From Nonomuraea soli (lineage in GTDB: Bacteria > Actinomycetota > Actinomycetes > Streptosporangiales > Streptosporangiaceae), in the NCBI RefSeq assembly GCF_013761175.1, contig NZ_JACDUR010000002.1, positions 564,816 through 628,815 on the forward strand: a DNA stretch of 64,000 bases, read 5' to 3'. A program made the position numbers and the translations under genes. Position 1 is the stretch's first letter; each line of letters opens with the position of its first letter. Below the pieces are notes generated by a model that worked only from the letters and a program-made list of their open reading frames with translations, was not told the origin of the DNA and ran no database searches. Positions 22,349 through 30,719 of the stretch are shown piece after piece.

Positions 22349-23119
22349 GTGCTGGCACCGCAACGGCAGGCCGCGATCCTCAAACTGATCAGGAGCCGTC
22401 GTGCCGTACGCGTCGCAGACCTCGTCAAGGAGTTCGGCGTCTCGGACATGACCGTCCGGCGCGACCTGGAGACCCTCGCCGAGCGCGGCCTCATCGCCAA
22501 GGTCCACGGTGGCGCGACCGTCCTCGGCCTCGACGGCGCCGTCGAACCCGGCTTCGCCGCCAAGTCGGTGCGCGAGCGCGCCGAGAAGGAGGCGATCGCC
22601 GCGCGCGCCGCTTCCCTGGTCGAGCCGGGCATCGCCATCGCCCTGTCGGCCGGCACGACCACCGCCGTGCTCGCCCGCCACCTGGCCGACGTGGCGGGCC
22701 TGACCGTCGTGACCAACTCGCTGCCCGTCGCCGAGGTGCTGCACCGCGACGGGCGCTCCGACCAGACCGTCATCCTGACCGGCGGCGTGCGCACCCCCTC
22801 CGACGCCCTGGTCGGGCCCGTCGCCGTCGCCGCCCTCGGCACCCTTCACGTCGACCTGCTCTTCCTCGGCGTGCACGGGATGGCGGAACGCACCGGCTTC
22901 ACCACGCCCAACCTGCTGGAGGCCGACACCGACCGGGCGCTGGTGCGCTGCGCCCGGCGGCTGGTCGTGGTGGCCGACCACACCAAGTGGCAGACCGTGG
23001 GAATCTCGACGATCGCCGAGCTGGAGGAGGCCGACGTGCTCATCACCGACACCGGGCTGACGGCCCACGCCTGCGAGGTGCTCGGCTCCCGGGTGGGGGA
23101 GCTGCTCATCGCCGGCTGA
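22349..23119 (+). CDS. DeoR-family transcriptional regulator
   Basis: 256 residues. The N-terminal DeoR helix-turn-helix is textbook: RQAAILKLI, VRVADLVKEFGVSDMTVRRDL, LAERGLIAKVHGGA. The C-terminal sugar-phosphate-sensing domain has IALSAGTTTAVLARHL, VVTNSLPVAEVL and DLLFLGVHGM. GTG 22349 is the first in-frame start giving the usual N-terminus. It is divergent from the sugar importer, so it probably represses it in response to a sugar phosphate. Confidence 0.9.
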   Translation: MLAPQRQAAILKLIRSRRAVRVADLVKEFGVSDMTVRRDLETLAERGLIAKVHGGATVLGLDGAVEPGFAAKSVRERAEKEAIAARAASLVEPGIAIALSAGTTTAVLARHLADVAGLTVVTNSLPVAEVLHRDGRSDQTVILTGGVRTPSDALVGPVAVAALGTLHVDLLFLGVHGMAERTGFTTPNLLEADTDRALVRCARRLVVVADHTKWQTVGISTIAELEEADVLITDTGLTAHACEVLGSRVGELLIAG

Positions 23120-23139
23120 GCCGTCGCTCCCGGCCGGGC

Positions 23140-24429
23140 TCAGGTCAGCAGCCGCTCACCGATCCATCCTCCCTCCCCGCAGCCCGGCGGCAGGTAGAAC
23201 ACGGCAGAACCGACCGGGGTGGTCCACTCGTTGAGCAGGTCCACCTCCGCCAGCCGCCGCTGCACCGCCGTGAACTGCGTCTCCACGTCCGCCTGGTAGG
23301 CGGCGAACAGCAGCCCGATGTCGTCGGGCCCGTCGTCGTAGTTGTAGGCGCGGCGCAACATCCGCAGCCCGGGATCGGCGACGTGGGCGCGCCGGATGTG
23401 CGCCTCGTCGGCGATCACCGGGAAGCCGAGCTCGGTGAGCCTGCCGTAGTCGGGTTCGTCGTGCTCGTGCGTGCCGGTCAGCGGGGCGCCGGTGTCGAGG
23501 CGGCGGCCGACGGTGAACTCCTTGGCCGCGGAGTCGGCCGCGTCCCAGCGGTCCAGGTGCATGCGGATGCGCCTCAGGACCAGCATCGTGCCGCCTCTCA
23601 GCGGCCCGTCGCCGATCCACACCGCCCGGTCGAAGCCGGGGGTGCCCGGCTGCGGGTTGACGGTGCCGTCGAGCTGGCCCATCAGGTTGCGCTGGGTCAG
23701 GCCGGGACGCTGGGTGGCCTGGCGGAAGCCCTTCTGCACCCAGGCGAGCTTGGCGAACGACCGCGTGTCCTTGACGATCATTCGCTGGGCGTGCGCCAGC
23801 GTCACCGGGTCGTCGCAGCACAGTTGCACCAGCAGGTCCCCGCCGCTCCAGCGCTCCTGGAGCCGGTCGATCGTGAACCGGGGGAGCGGGCGGAGCCGGG
23901 GCAGGGCGGCGGCCCGCATCGCCCCCGGGCCCAGGCCGAAGGTGACCGTGAGGTTGCCGGGGAGCTCGGCCAGCCCCGGCTCGGTGTCGGCGAGCGCCGG
24001 GCGGCCCTGGGTGAGACGCCTGGCGTCGTCGGTCAGCAGCTTGAGCAGCCGGGCGAGGCCTTCACGGGTGGTGGAGGGCATCAGGGTGAAGGCCAGGAAG
24101 GCGGCGTGGGCCTGGGGCGGGGTGGCGACCCCGGCCTGATGGTCGCCGTGGAAGGGCACCACCTGGCCGGCGGGGATGGTCGCGAGTGGCTCACCGGCAG
24201 TCGTGCGTGGCTCACCGGCGGTCGTGCGTGGCTCACCGGCGGTTGCGAGTGGCTCACCGGCGGTTCCGAGTGGCTCACCGGCCTGGGGAGTCGCGGCGCG
24301 GTCCGTGAGCGTGACGGCGACCGCCCCGCCCGCGGCGACCCCGCCCGCCGCCACGGCGCCCCCGATCAGCAACCGCCGCCTGCTGACGGCACCGCGAACG
24401 CCGGGCCGTTCGCGGGGCTCAGCCGCCAT
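23140..24429 (-). CDS. Tat-exported DyP-type heme peroxidase with a repeated linker
   Basis: 429 residues. The N-terminus carries a twin-arginine signal (SRRRLLIGG followed by a hydrophobic stretch), and then a linker of AGEP(L/R)xT heptads at about residues 49-83. The catalytic domain has the DyP signature GQLDGTVNP (GXXDG; distal Asp), NLTVTFGLGPGA, and the C-terminal proximal region with IGLLFAAYQADVETQF. DyP proteins such as EfeB are exported folded with heme and act as peroxidases or in iron uptake. It overlaps the PCuAC gene by 11 bases, so it is the last gene of a copper-related operon. Confidence 0.9.
   Translation of the reverse strand: MAAEPRERPGVRGAVSRRRLLIGGAVAAGGVAAGGAVAVTLTDRAATPQAGEPLGTAGEPLATAGEPRTTAGEPRTTAGEPLATIPAGQVVPFHGDHQAGVATPPQAHAAFLAFTLMPSTTREGLARLLKLLTDDARRLTQGRPALADTEPGLAELPGNLTVTFGLGPGAMRAAALPRLRPLPRFTIDRLQERWSGGDLLVQLCCDDPVTLAHAQRMIVKDTRSFAKLAWVQKGFRQATQRPGLTQRNLMGQLDGTVNPQPGTPGFDRAVWIGDGPLRGGTMLVLRRIRMHLDRWDAADSAAKEFTVGRRLDTGAPLTGTHEHDEPDYGRLTELGFPVIADEAHIRRAHVADPGLRMLRRAYNYDDGPDDIGLLFAAYQADVETQFTAVQRRLAEVDLLNEWTTPVGSAVFYLPPGCGEGGWIGERLLT
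24186..24290. repeat. 21-bp tandem repeat in the DyP linker
   Basis: About five in-frame copies of a 21-bp unit containing GTGGCTCACCGGC (plus strand). They encode the AGEP-containing heptad between the Tat signal and the peroxidase domain. The copies are nearly identical, so copy number may vary between strains. Confidence 0.85.
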
Positions 24430-24934
24430 GGCCGGGCTGGTACGTCTCGTTGGCTCCGGCGAAGTCCTTGCCCACGGCCGTGAACTCCATCGTCCCGCCG
24501 CCCGCGAGCGCCAGGCTGAAGCTCACCTCCGCCCCCGGCAGCACCGGCTCCTTCAACCCCATCAGCATGATGTGGTTGCCGCCCGGCTTCAGCTCCAGCG
24601 TGCCGCCGGCCGGCACGACGAAGCCGCCGTCCTTGGCGCGCATGACGCTCTTCCCGCCGTCCTCGACGGTCTCGTGCAGCTCGACCATGGGCGAGACGGG
24701 CGTGGAGGCGGACAACACGGTGATGTCCTGGCCCGAGGTGTTGGTGAGCGTGCCGAAAGCGGCGCTCATCCCCTTCGCGGCCGTCTTGACCCAGGGGTCG
24801 GTGATGCTCAGCGCCGGCCCGGACGGGCGCGGCGAACTCGAGGCGCCGGGCGCGGCGGCGGGAGCCGAGGCGGTACCGCAGGCGGCCAGGGACAACGCGG
24901 CGGCGGCCGCGATCAGGGCATGACGAAACTGCAT
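24419..24934 (-). CDS. PCuAC-type periplasmic copper chaperone lipoprotein
   Basis: 171 residues. The signal peptide ends in a lipobox LAAC, followed by an Ala/Pro/Ser linker. The body has ITDPWVKTAAKGMSAAFG and the copper-binding arrangement of His, Met, His, Met: VELHETVEDGG, SVMRAK, then GGNHIMLMGL. PCuAC proteins deliver Cu(I) to extracytoplasmic copper enzymes such as cytochrome oxidase. ATG 24934 is selected by AGGAG seven bases upstream. It sits between a small membrane protein and a DyP peroxidase in one operon. Confidence 0.88.
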   Translation of the reverse strand: MQFRHALIAAAAALSLAACGTASAPAAAPGASSSPRPSGPALSITDPWVKTAAKGMSAAFGTLTNTSGQDITVLSASTPVSPMVELHETVEDGGKSVMRAKDGGFVVPAGGTLELKPGGNHIMLMGLKEPVLPGAEVSFSLALAGGGTMEFTAVGKDFAGANETYQPGHGG

Positions 24935-24991
24935 GACGAATCTCCTGAAAAAGGGCATGGCGCACGAACGCCAGACGACGTGGACCGGGTT

Positions 24992-25525
24992 TCAGGAGAA
25001 ACGGGGAGGAGCGCGCCCGCTGACCGCGTGACGCAGCAGCGCCGGGCGCGGCAGCAGCGGCTCGGCGTGGGGCGCCGCGTGGAACGGCACCTCGAGCGGC
25101 ACGGGAAGCACCAGGCCCAGCCGTACGGCCAGCCTGCGCAGCAACGCCCACAGCGCGGCCTCGCCCCTGGCCAGCCACAGCGCCGTCAGCGCGACCGCCC
25201 AGCCGTGCATGACCAGCATGCCCAGCCCGGGCACCAGCCCGGAATGCCCGTGCGCACCCGCCGCCGCCGCGTCGTGGGAGAGCGAGAACAGCAGGTGGAC
25301 GGCGGCCTGCTGCGCCGCCAGGGCGGCCATCGTGAACCCGGCCCCGCGCTCGCGCCCGGCGGCCGGAACGGACGTCGCCAGGCTCAGCGCCATGGCGGCC
25401 AGGAGGGTGGTGGGGGCGACCGTGCCACCGGCGAAGCGGTGGGCCAGCACTCCCAGCACCGTGCTCACCGCGGCGAACGCGAAGGCGCGCGCCAGGCGGA
25501 ACGGGAGGGAGGGACGGTCGGTCAT
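24992..25525 (-). CDS. Small multi-pass membrane protein of a copper locus (paralogue of 62807-63334)
   Basis: 177 residues with about four membrane helices. Conserved features shared with the protein at 62807-63334 are LAHRFAGGTVAPTTLL, a His-rich centre (LLFSLSHDAAAAGAHGHSG), the helix ending ALWLARGEAALWALLRRLAVRL, and a proline-rich tail closing VSGRAPPRF. I do not know a function. Both copies lie next to a copper-binding protein gene (PCuAC here, YcnI-type there), so a role in copper handling or delivery is inferred. The gene is 57 bases upstream of the PCuAC gene on the same strand. Confidence 0.7.
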   Translation of the reverse strand: MTDRPSLPFRLARAFAFAAVSTVLGVLAHRFAGGTVAPTTLLAAMALSLATSVPAAGRERGAGFTMAALAAQQAAVHLLFSLSHDAAAAGAHGHSGLVPGLGMLVMHGWAVALTALWLARGEAALWALLRRLAVRLGLVLPVPLEVPFHAAPHAEPLLPRPALLRHAVSGRAPPRFS

Positions 25526-25603
25526 CGCGCAGCATCCTCCCACGCCGTGCTCGCCCTCACGAATTCACCCTCGCCCGGTGACACCGCCTCCCGTGCGGCG
25601 AGG

Positions 25604-26140
25604 TCATCTGCTGGGGCGGCCCTTGGGGCGGTTCGGGTCGTGGCCCGGCGGCGTCTTGCCCGTGTCGGTGGTCTCCGTCTCCTCCGGCTCCGGCCCGGCC
25701 GGGTCCGCCGTGGTGGGGTCCGGGCGCGGCGCGCTGGTGGGCTCGGCCGGGCCGTCGGTGTCCTTGACGGGCGACGGGCGCACGAGGGAGGGCGACGGCC
25801 GGGCGGTGGGCCGCTTGGACGTCGCCGGGCTCGCGCTGGGTGACGCCGGTCTCCGTGTGCGTGTGGCACTCGGGGTGACCGTACGGCTGGGCCGTACGGT
25901 CGGGGTGCCTCCGCCAGGAACCGCGTCGGTCGACACCTCGGGCATCAGGGAGTTGGCGTCTCCCCCCGGCCCGCCCACGATCTCGAGCGTCGACGGGCGC
26001 AGCGCTCCGGCCACCAGCACGCTCACACAGGCCAGCACGAGCGCCGAGACCAGCACCACGACAGGGGTCAGCCCGGTGCGGCGATGGCCGCGGTGGCGGG
26101 CGGCAGGCGCCGGTTCGGCGGGAAGAGGGGACTGGCTCAC
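25604..26140 (-). CDS. Membrane-anchored proline/serine/threonine-rich hypothetical protein
   Basis: 178 residues from GTG 26140. A short basic cytoplasmic N-terminus (RHRGHRRTG) precedes one membrane helix (residues about 25-47). A low-complexity extracellular tail rich in Pro, Ser, Thr and Arg (TPTVRPSRTVTPSATRTR) follows. No catalytic domain is seen. It may be a wall-spanning spacer. It is divergent from the M14 peptidase gene, with 117 bases between them. Confidence 0.55.
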   Translation of the reverse strand: MSQSPLPAEPAPAARHRGHRRTGLTPVVVLVSALVLACVSVLVAGALRPSTLEIVGGPGGDANSLMPEVSTDAVPGGGTPTVRPSRTVTPSATRTRRPASPSASPATSKRPTARPSPSLVRPSPVKDTDGPAEPTSAPRPDPTTADPAGPEPEETETTDTGKTPPGHDPNRPKGRPSR

Positions 26141-26257
26141 GTCGAACAGATCGTAGTGACTCCAACCCGCCCATAAGACTCTTGTGACCGCTGAGGCGCC
26201 GCGACCGATACGACATCGTGATTGACTGGCGGGGGAGCCGGGCCGAGAAATGTCCTT

Positions 26258-29200
26258 ATGAGGCGCTTATCTCTCGTCGCATCCTTATCCCTGTTATGCG
26301 GCCTGCTCGTAGCGGTGCCCGCGACGGCCGAGCCCCCACCGGCCGCCTCGGGACCCAGGGTCTACGTCGCCGATCTCACCCCCGACCAGCTCGGCGTGCT
26401 CCAGCAGGAGGCCGTCGACCGAGAGGACTTCACGACCACCCAGGCCGAGGGCGGCAAGGTCCGCCTGACGATCGTCCTCAACCCCCTCATCGCGGCCAAA
26501 TTCCGCGCCCAGGGCATCGACCTGCAGGAGAAGACCGCTCCGCAGGCGCGGGCCAGGGCCGCCGCGGCCACGGTCTTCCGCCCCTACAGCGGCCCCGGCA
26601 ACATCCGTGAGGAGATCCTCAAGGCGGCCAAGGACTACCCGCTGATCGCCAAGGCGGTCGACATCGGTACCACCGTCCAGGGCAAGCCGATCACCGCGCT
26701 GCGCGTCACCCTCGGCGCCAGGGTCCTGCCCGACCGGGTCAAGCCGGCCGTGGTCTACCAGGCCACCCAGCACGCGCGCGAGTGGATCACTCCGGAGATG
26801 GTCCGCCGCCTCATGCACCACTACCTGACCGGTTACGGCAAGAACCGCGAGCTGACGAACATCGTCAACACCGTGGATCTGTGGTTCCTGCCGGTCGTCA
26901 ACGTCGACGGCTACGACTACACCTTCGCTTCCGAGGACACCCGCCTGTGGCGCAAGAACCTGCGCGACAACGACGGCGACGGCGTCGTGGAGACGGGCGA
27001 GGGCGTCGACCTGAACCGTAACTTCCCGCACAAGTGGGGCTACGACAACGAGGGCTCCTCGCCCGTCCCGGCGAGCGAGACCTACCGGGGTACGGCTCCC
27101 GCGAGCGAGCCGGAGACCCAGGCGCAGCTGAAGTTCATGGAACGCGTCAAGCCCAAGTTCGTGATCAACTGGCACTCGGCCGCCGAGCTGCTGCTGCACG
27201 GCACCGGCTGGCAGTTCTTCACCCCGACCCCCGACGACCTGATCCACGACGCGATCCTGGGCGACGCGGCCAAGCCCGCCGTGCCCGGGTACGTGCCCGA
27301 GATCGGCGCGCAGCTCTACACCACCAACGGCGAGACCGACTCCCACTTCGACAACGTCTTCAAGGCGCTGACGCACACGCCGGAGATGGCCACCTGCGCG
27401 ACCGTCTCCAACCGCTACCCGGACGACCCGTGGCTCGCCGAGGACTGCGCGAGCGGCTTCAACTTCCCCGACGACGAGAAGCTGATCGCCGAAGAGGTCG
27501 CCAATAACGTCCCGTACGCCGTCGCCGTCGCCAAGTCCGCCTACACGCCGGACCGGCCGGTCTCGGTCGTCGGCAGGACCGTGCCCGACATCGACCCCGA
27601 CGAGTTCACCACCGCCTACAGCGGCGACCAGCAGGTCGCGGCGCTGATGCGCAGGAGCCTGCCGGTCAAGCTGCTCCACTACAAGATCAACAACGGGCGC
27701 ACCAGGTCCGTCCCGGTGACCGAGTGGAAGGGCGGCGAGCGCTACGGCGACGAGTTCGACCACTACTTCGCGGAGTACCGCGGCACGATCAAGGGCCAGA
27801 AGCCGGGCGACAAGGTCCAGGTCTGGTTCACCGCCGCCACCGCCAAGAGCCCCAGTTTCACCTACACCGTGCGCGACCAGGCCGGGGCGCAGATCCTGGT
27901 GATCGCCGACGAGGACTACAAGGGCGTCAACCCGACCTACCCGGCGACGGTGACCAGTCCCAAGTACGCTCAGCTTTACGTCGACGCCCTGCAGAGCGCC
28001 GGATACAAGGCCAGGGTGTGGGACATCGACGCCGACGGCGTGCCGCACCACCTGGGCGCCCTGGCCCACTTCAAGGGCGTGATCTGGTACCTGGGCGACA
28101 ACCGGCTCACCCAGGACGCGGCCGACGAGACGATCACCGTGTTCGGCGCGCCACGCCAGAACGCGCAGGTCGCCGACCGGGCCCTGCACCTGACGCTGGC
28201 CGTACGCGACTATCTCAACGAGGGCGGCAAGCTGCTGCACGCGGGTGAGACCTCGGCCTACTTCGGCTCCGTCATGACGACCGGCATCTACTACGGACTC
28301 AAGGGCTTCCCCGACCGGCCGTGCGTGGTGACGGTCAGCACCCGCGACGACTGCGAGACCCTGTCGAACGACTTCATGCAGTACTGGCTGGGCGTCTCCG
28401 GGCGCACCGCCACGAACCTGCCCACCGGGGTCGACGGCACAGGACCGCCGCTGACGGGCACCGGAGCGGCGTTCGCGACCGGCGGCGACAACCCGCTCAA
28501 CGAGGCGGGCAACTTCACCGTCACCAGTTCGCTGCTCAACGAGCGCGACTTCCCGCTGTTCAAGAGCGAGCCGCTGGCGATCTTCCGGGGTCTGACCGGG
28601 CCGTTCGCTCCCGTCGAGGGCAAGTGGTACGCCGCGGCACGGCACGTCAACTACACCTACAGCCGCCTGGTGCGCACGATCGACCTGACCTCGGTCACGG
28701 CCGCGCAGATCCCCAGACTGCAGGCGCAGTTCTCCTACAACCTGGAGGCCAACTTCGACCACCTGCTGGTGGAGGCCCGTACGGCAGGCGGCTCCGACTG
28801 GGTGACGCTGCCCGACGTCAACGGCAACACCACGACGCAGATCCCCGAGGAATGCGAGGCCGGCTACTACATCGCCGCCCACCCGCAACTGCTCAACTAC
28901 CTCAACCCGGGCACGCCGTGCACGGCCAAGAGCTGGAACGCCTTCACCGGCAACTCCGCCGGCTGGAAGCCGGTCGCCTTCGACCTGTCCGCCTACGCGG
29001 GCAGGACGGTGGAGATCTCCATCAGCTACGTGGCCGACCCCGGCACCGGATTCCAGGGCGCCTTCGTGGACGACACCAAGGTGACGACCACCGCGGGCAC
29101 CGTGGACGCCGAGGGCTTCGAGACGGGCCTCGGCCCGTGGACGATCCCCGGCCCGCCCACCGGCAGCGCCAACGTCGGCTCGGACTTCGCCCGCGCCACC

Positions 29201-29335
29201 TCGCTCGGTGCTCCGGCCGTCGCCGCCGCTGACTCGGTGGTGCTCGGCTTCGGCATCGAGCAACTGTCCACGCCCGCCGAACGCAACGACTTCATCAAGC
29301 GCATCGTCGACCACCTGCTGGCCGATCCGGCCTAG
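26258..29335 (+). CDS. Secreted M14-family zinc carboxypeptidase, large multidomain form
   Basis: 1025 residues, far longer than a bare 300-residue carboxypeptidase domain. A Sec signal (MRRLSLVASLSLLCGLL...ATA) precedes a prodomain-like region (to about 110). The M14 catalytic domain carries HAREW (zinc ligands His172 and Glu175), NRNFPHKWGY, ETYRGTAPASEPETQA and the third ligand in INWHSAAELL (His306). Later regions have a Rossmann-like segment (QILVIADEDYKGVNP) and a C-terminal carbohydrate- or protein-binding module (FETGLGPWTIPGPP). The protein is probably extracellular and degrades proteins or peptides. ATG 26258 fits the signal peptide. Its stop abuts the convergent DUF2470 gene within one base. 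Confidence 0.85.
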   Translation: MRRLSLVASLSLLCGLLVAVPATAEPPPAASGPRVYVADLTPDQLGVLQQEAVDREDFTTTQAEGGKVRLTIVLNPLIAAKFRAQGIDLQEKTAPQARARAAAATVFRPYSGPGNIREEILKAAKDYPLIAKAVDIGTTVQGKPITALRVTLGARVLPDRVKPAVVYQATQHAREWITPEMVRRLMHHYLTGYGKNRELTNIVNTVDLWFLPVVNVDGYDYTFASEDTRLWRKNLRDNDGDGVVETGEGVDLNRNFPHKWGYDNEGSSPVPASETYRGTAPASEPETQAQLKFMERVKPKFVINWHSAAELLLHGTGWQFFTPTPDDLIHDAILGDAAKPAVPGYVPEIGAQLYTTNGETDSHFDNVFKALTHTPEMATCATVSNRYPDDPWLAEDCASGFNFPDDEKLIAEEVANNVPYAVAVAKSAYTPDRPVSVVGRTVPDIDPDEFTTAYSGDQQVAALMRRSLPVKLLHYKINNGRTRSVPVTEWKGGERYGDEFDHYFAEYRGTIKGQKPGDKVQVWFTAATAKSPSFTYTVRDQAGAQILVIADEDYKGVNPTYPATVTSPKYAQLYVDALQSAGYKARVWDIDADGVPHHLGALAHFKGVIWYLGDNRLTQDAADETITVFGAPRQNAQVADRALHLTLAVRDYLNEGGKLLHAGETSAYFGSVMTTGIYYGLKGFPDRPCVVTVSTRDDCETLSNDFMQYWLGVSGRTATNLPTGVDGTGPPLTGTGAAFATGGDNPLNEAGNFTVTSSLLNERDFPLFKSEPLAIFRGLTGPFAPVEGKWYAAARHVNYTYSRLVRTIDLTSVTAAQIPRLQAQFSYNLEANFDHLLVEARTAGGSDWVTLPDVNGNTTTQIPEECEAGYYIAAHPQLLNYLNPGTPCTAKSWNAFTGNSAGWKPVAFDLSAYAGRTVEISISYVADPGTGFQGAFVDDTKVTTTAGTVDAEGFETGLGPWTIPGPPTGSANVGSDFARATSLGAPAVAAADSVVLGFGIEQLSTPAERNDFIKRIVDHLLADPA

Positions 29336-30037
29336 CTAGCAGGTGCAGAGCAACCCGCGCAGGGCGGTTTCGAGGCATCGGCCGCTCTGCGCGGGCCTGT
29401 CCCAGGCCACGCGGACCAGCGTGGCGTCCACGCGCACCGTGGCGCCGTGCCGGTCCAGCTCCCACAACCACACCTGCCCGGCCGGGCGTCCCAGCAGGCG
29501 GGCCATGCCCAGCGACAGCTGCGTGCGGTGCGAGCCGTTGATGTGCGCGATCACGCGCTCGGCGGTCTCGGCCAGCGGGTCGGGGGTGGCGTCCAAGTAC
29601 TCGTCGGCGTCGAGGATGCCGGAGTCGTCGCCGGTCAGGTAGACCACCTGGCCCACGTCCAGGCGCAGCAGCCGGGGCGCGTCCGGCGCGCCGTACCGCT
29701 CGATCGCCTCGAACAACCCCTCGTCGGCGCACTGCGCCGCCACGGCCACCGCGGCGTCCCGCGCCTCGTTCTCGGGTACGGCCTGCACCCAGCCCTGCAC
29801 CTCCAGCGTGCCGCGCGGGTGGGCCGTCTCGCCCAGCATCCTGGTGGCGCACAGGGTGAGGGCCACCACGCTGTCCTCCCGCATGCGGTGCAACGTCTCG
29901 CCCGGCCGCACGAGGAACACCGGGCGTCCGCGGCCGTCGACAGCACCGGAGACCGGGTACGGCACGTCGTCGACGGTCACCTTGGTGGCGCTGGCGGTGT
30001 GGGCCAGGGTGCGAATGCGCTCGGCGAGGGGCGGCAT
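29336..30037 (-). CDS. DUF2470 / pyridoxamine-oxidase-fold protein, iron-box regulated
   Basis: 233 residues. The N-terminal part is a split-barrel flavin/heme-binding-type fold (RIRTLAHTASATKVTVDDVPYPV, RGTLEVQGWVQAV). The C-terminal part fits DUF2470 (ETAERVIAHINGSHRTQLSLGMARLLG). The same two-part build occurs in HugZ-like heme-degrading proteins, but activity here is unproven. ATG 30037 has AGAGG upstream. An iron box 16 bases upstream of the start strongly suggests induction in iron starvation by relief of an IdeR/DmdR-type repressor. Confidence 0.7.
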   Translation of the reverse strand: MPPLAERIRTLAHTASATKVTVDDVPYPVSGAVDGRGRPVFLVRPGETLHRMREDSVVALTLCATRMLGETAHPRGTLEVQGWVQAVPENEARDAAVAVAAQCADEGLFEAIERYGAPDAPRLLRLDVGQVVYLTGDDSGILDADEYLDATPDPLAETAERVIAHINGSHRTQLSLGMARLLGRPAGQVWLWELDRHGATVRVDATLVRVAWDRPAQSGRCLETALRGLLCTC

Positions 30038-30053
30038 GACATCCTCTACAAAT

Positions 30054-30087
30054 ATAGGTTAGGCTTACCTCAGTAAGGTCTACCTAA
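30054..30087. promoter_or_regulatory. Tandem IdeR/DtxR-type iron boxes
   Basis: Box 1 is ATAGGTTAGGCTTACCTCA (30054-30072), matching the 19-bp iron-box consensus TTAGGTTAGSCTWACCTAA at about 17 of 19 positions. A weaker overlapping box lies at 30069-30087 (minus strand starts TTAGGTAGACCTTAC). Both lie between the divergent DUF2470 gene and the S4 gene, so one iron-sensing repressor could control both. Confidence 0.75.
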
Positions 30088-30103
30088 CCACATTGAGGTG
30101 AAC

Positions 30104-30718
30104 GTGCGCTACACCGGTCCGAAGGTGCGACTGTCCCGCCGGGCGGGCGTCCCCCTGACGCGGAAGGCCGTCCGCTACTTCGAGGCGCGCCCCTACCCGC
30201 CGGGTGAGCACGGCCGCAAGACCAACCGCCGCAGCACCGGCGACTACGGCCTGCGGCTGATGGAGAAGCAGAAGCTGCGCTGGTACTACGACGTCTCCGA
30301 GCGCCAGCTGCGCCGCTACTGGGACCTGGCCGTGCGCCGCGAGGGCTCCTCCGGCGCCGAACTGGTCAGCATCCTGGAGAGCCGCCTGGCGTCCCTGGTG
30401 CTGCGCGCCGGCCTGGCCCCGTCGATCTACGCCGCGCGACAGTACGTCACCCACGGCCACATCCAGGTCGACGGCAGGAAGGTCGACATCCCCAGCTACC
30501 TGGTCAAGCCCGGCCAGGTCATCAGCGTGCGGCCCAAGTCGCGCACGATGCAGCCGTTCGTCGCCGCAGCCGAAGGCATCTACGCCGACGACCGCATCGC
30601 CGCCTACCTCAGCGTCGACCACGCCAACCTGACCTTCACGCTCTACAGCAAGCCGATCCGCGAGCAGATCGTGGTCCCGGTCGACGAGCAGATGGTGGTC
30701 GAGTTCTACTCTCGATGA
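30104..30718 (+). CDS. rpsD: 30S ribosomal protein S4 (zinc-free form, stand-alone gene)
   Basis: 204 residues, full S4 length. RYTGPKVRLSRRAGVPLT starts the protein, then YFEARPYPPGEHGRK, QLRRYWDLAVRREGSSG and the S4 RNA-binding domain (LESRLASLVLRAGLAPSIYAARQYVTHGHIQVDGRKVDIPSY). The four zinc cysteines found in some S4 proteins are missing, so it is a C-minus form. GTG 30104 is preferred over GTG 30098 because TTGAGG then sits five bases upstream. No other ribosomal gene is adjacent, and the upstream region holds iron boxes. It could be the only S4 gene or a second conditional copy; one window cannot decide. Confidence 0.85.
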   Translation: MRYTGPKVRLSRRAGVPLTRKAVRYFEARPYPPGEHGRKTNRRSTGDYGLRLMEKQKLRWYYDVSERQLRRYWDLAVRREGSSGAELVSILESRLASLVLRAGLAPSIYAARQYVTHGHIQVDGRKVDIPSYLVKPGQVISVRPKSRTMQPFVAAAEGIYADDRIAAYLSVDHANLTFTLYSKPIREQIVVPVDEQMVVEFYSR

Positions 30719-30719
30719 C

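Noticed and set aside
26294..29314. A 1006-codon open frame antisense to the M14 carboxypeptidase
   Set aside because: Its long Val/Gly/Asp-rich translation is a GC-bias mirror of a gene with clear signal peptide and zinc motifs on the other strand.
29336..30037. A link between a HugZ-like CO-releasing heme oxygenase and the CO dehydrogenase
   Set aside because: The DUF2470 protein is not shown to degrade heme, is 20 kb away and is under iron boxes; a functional link would be speculation.
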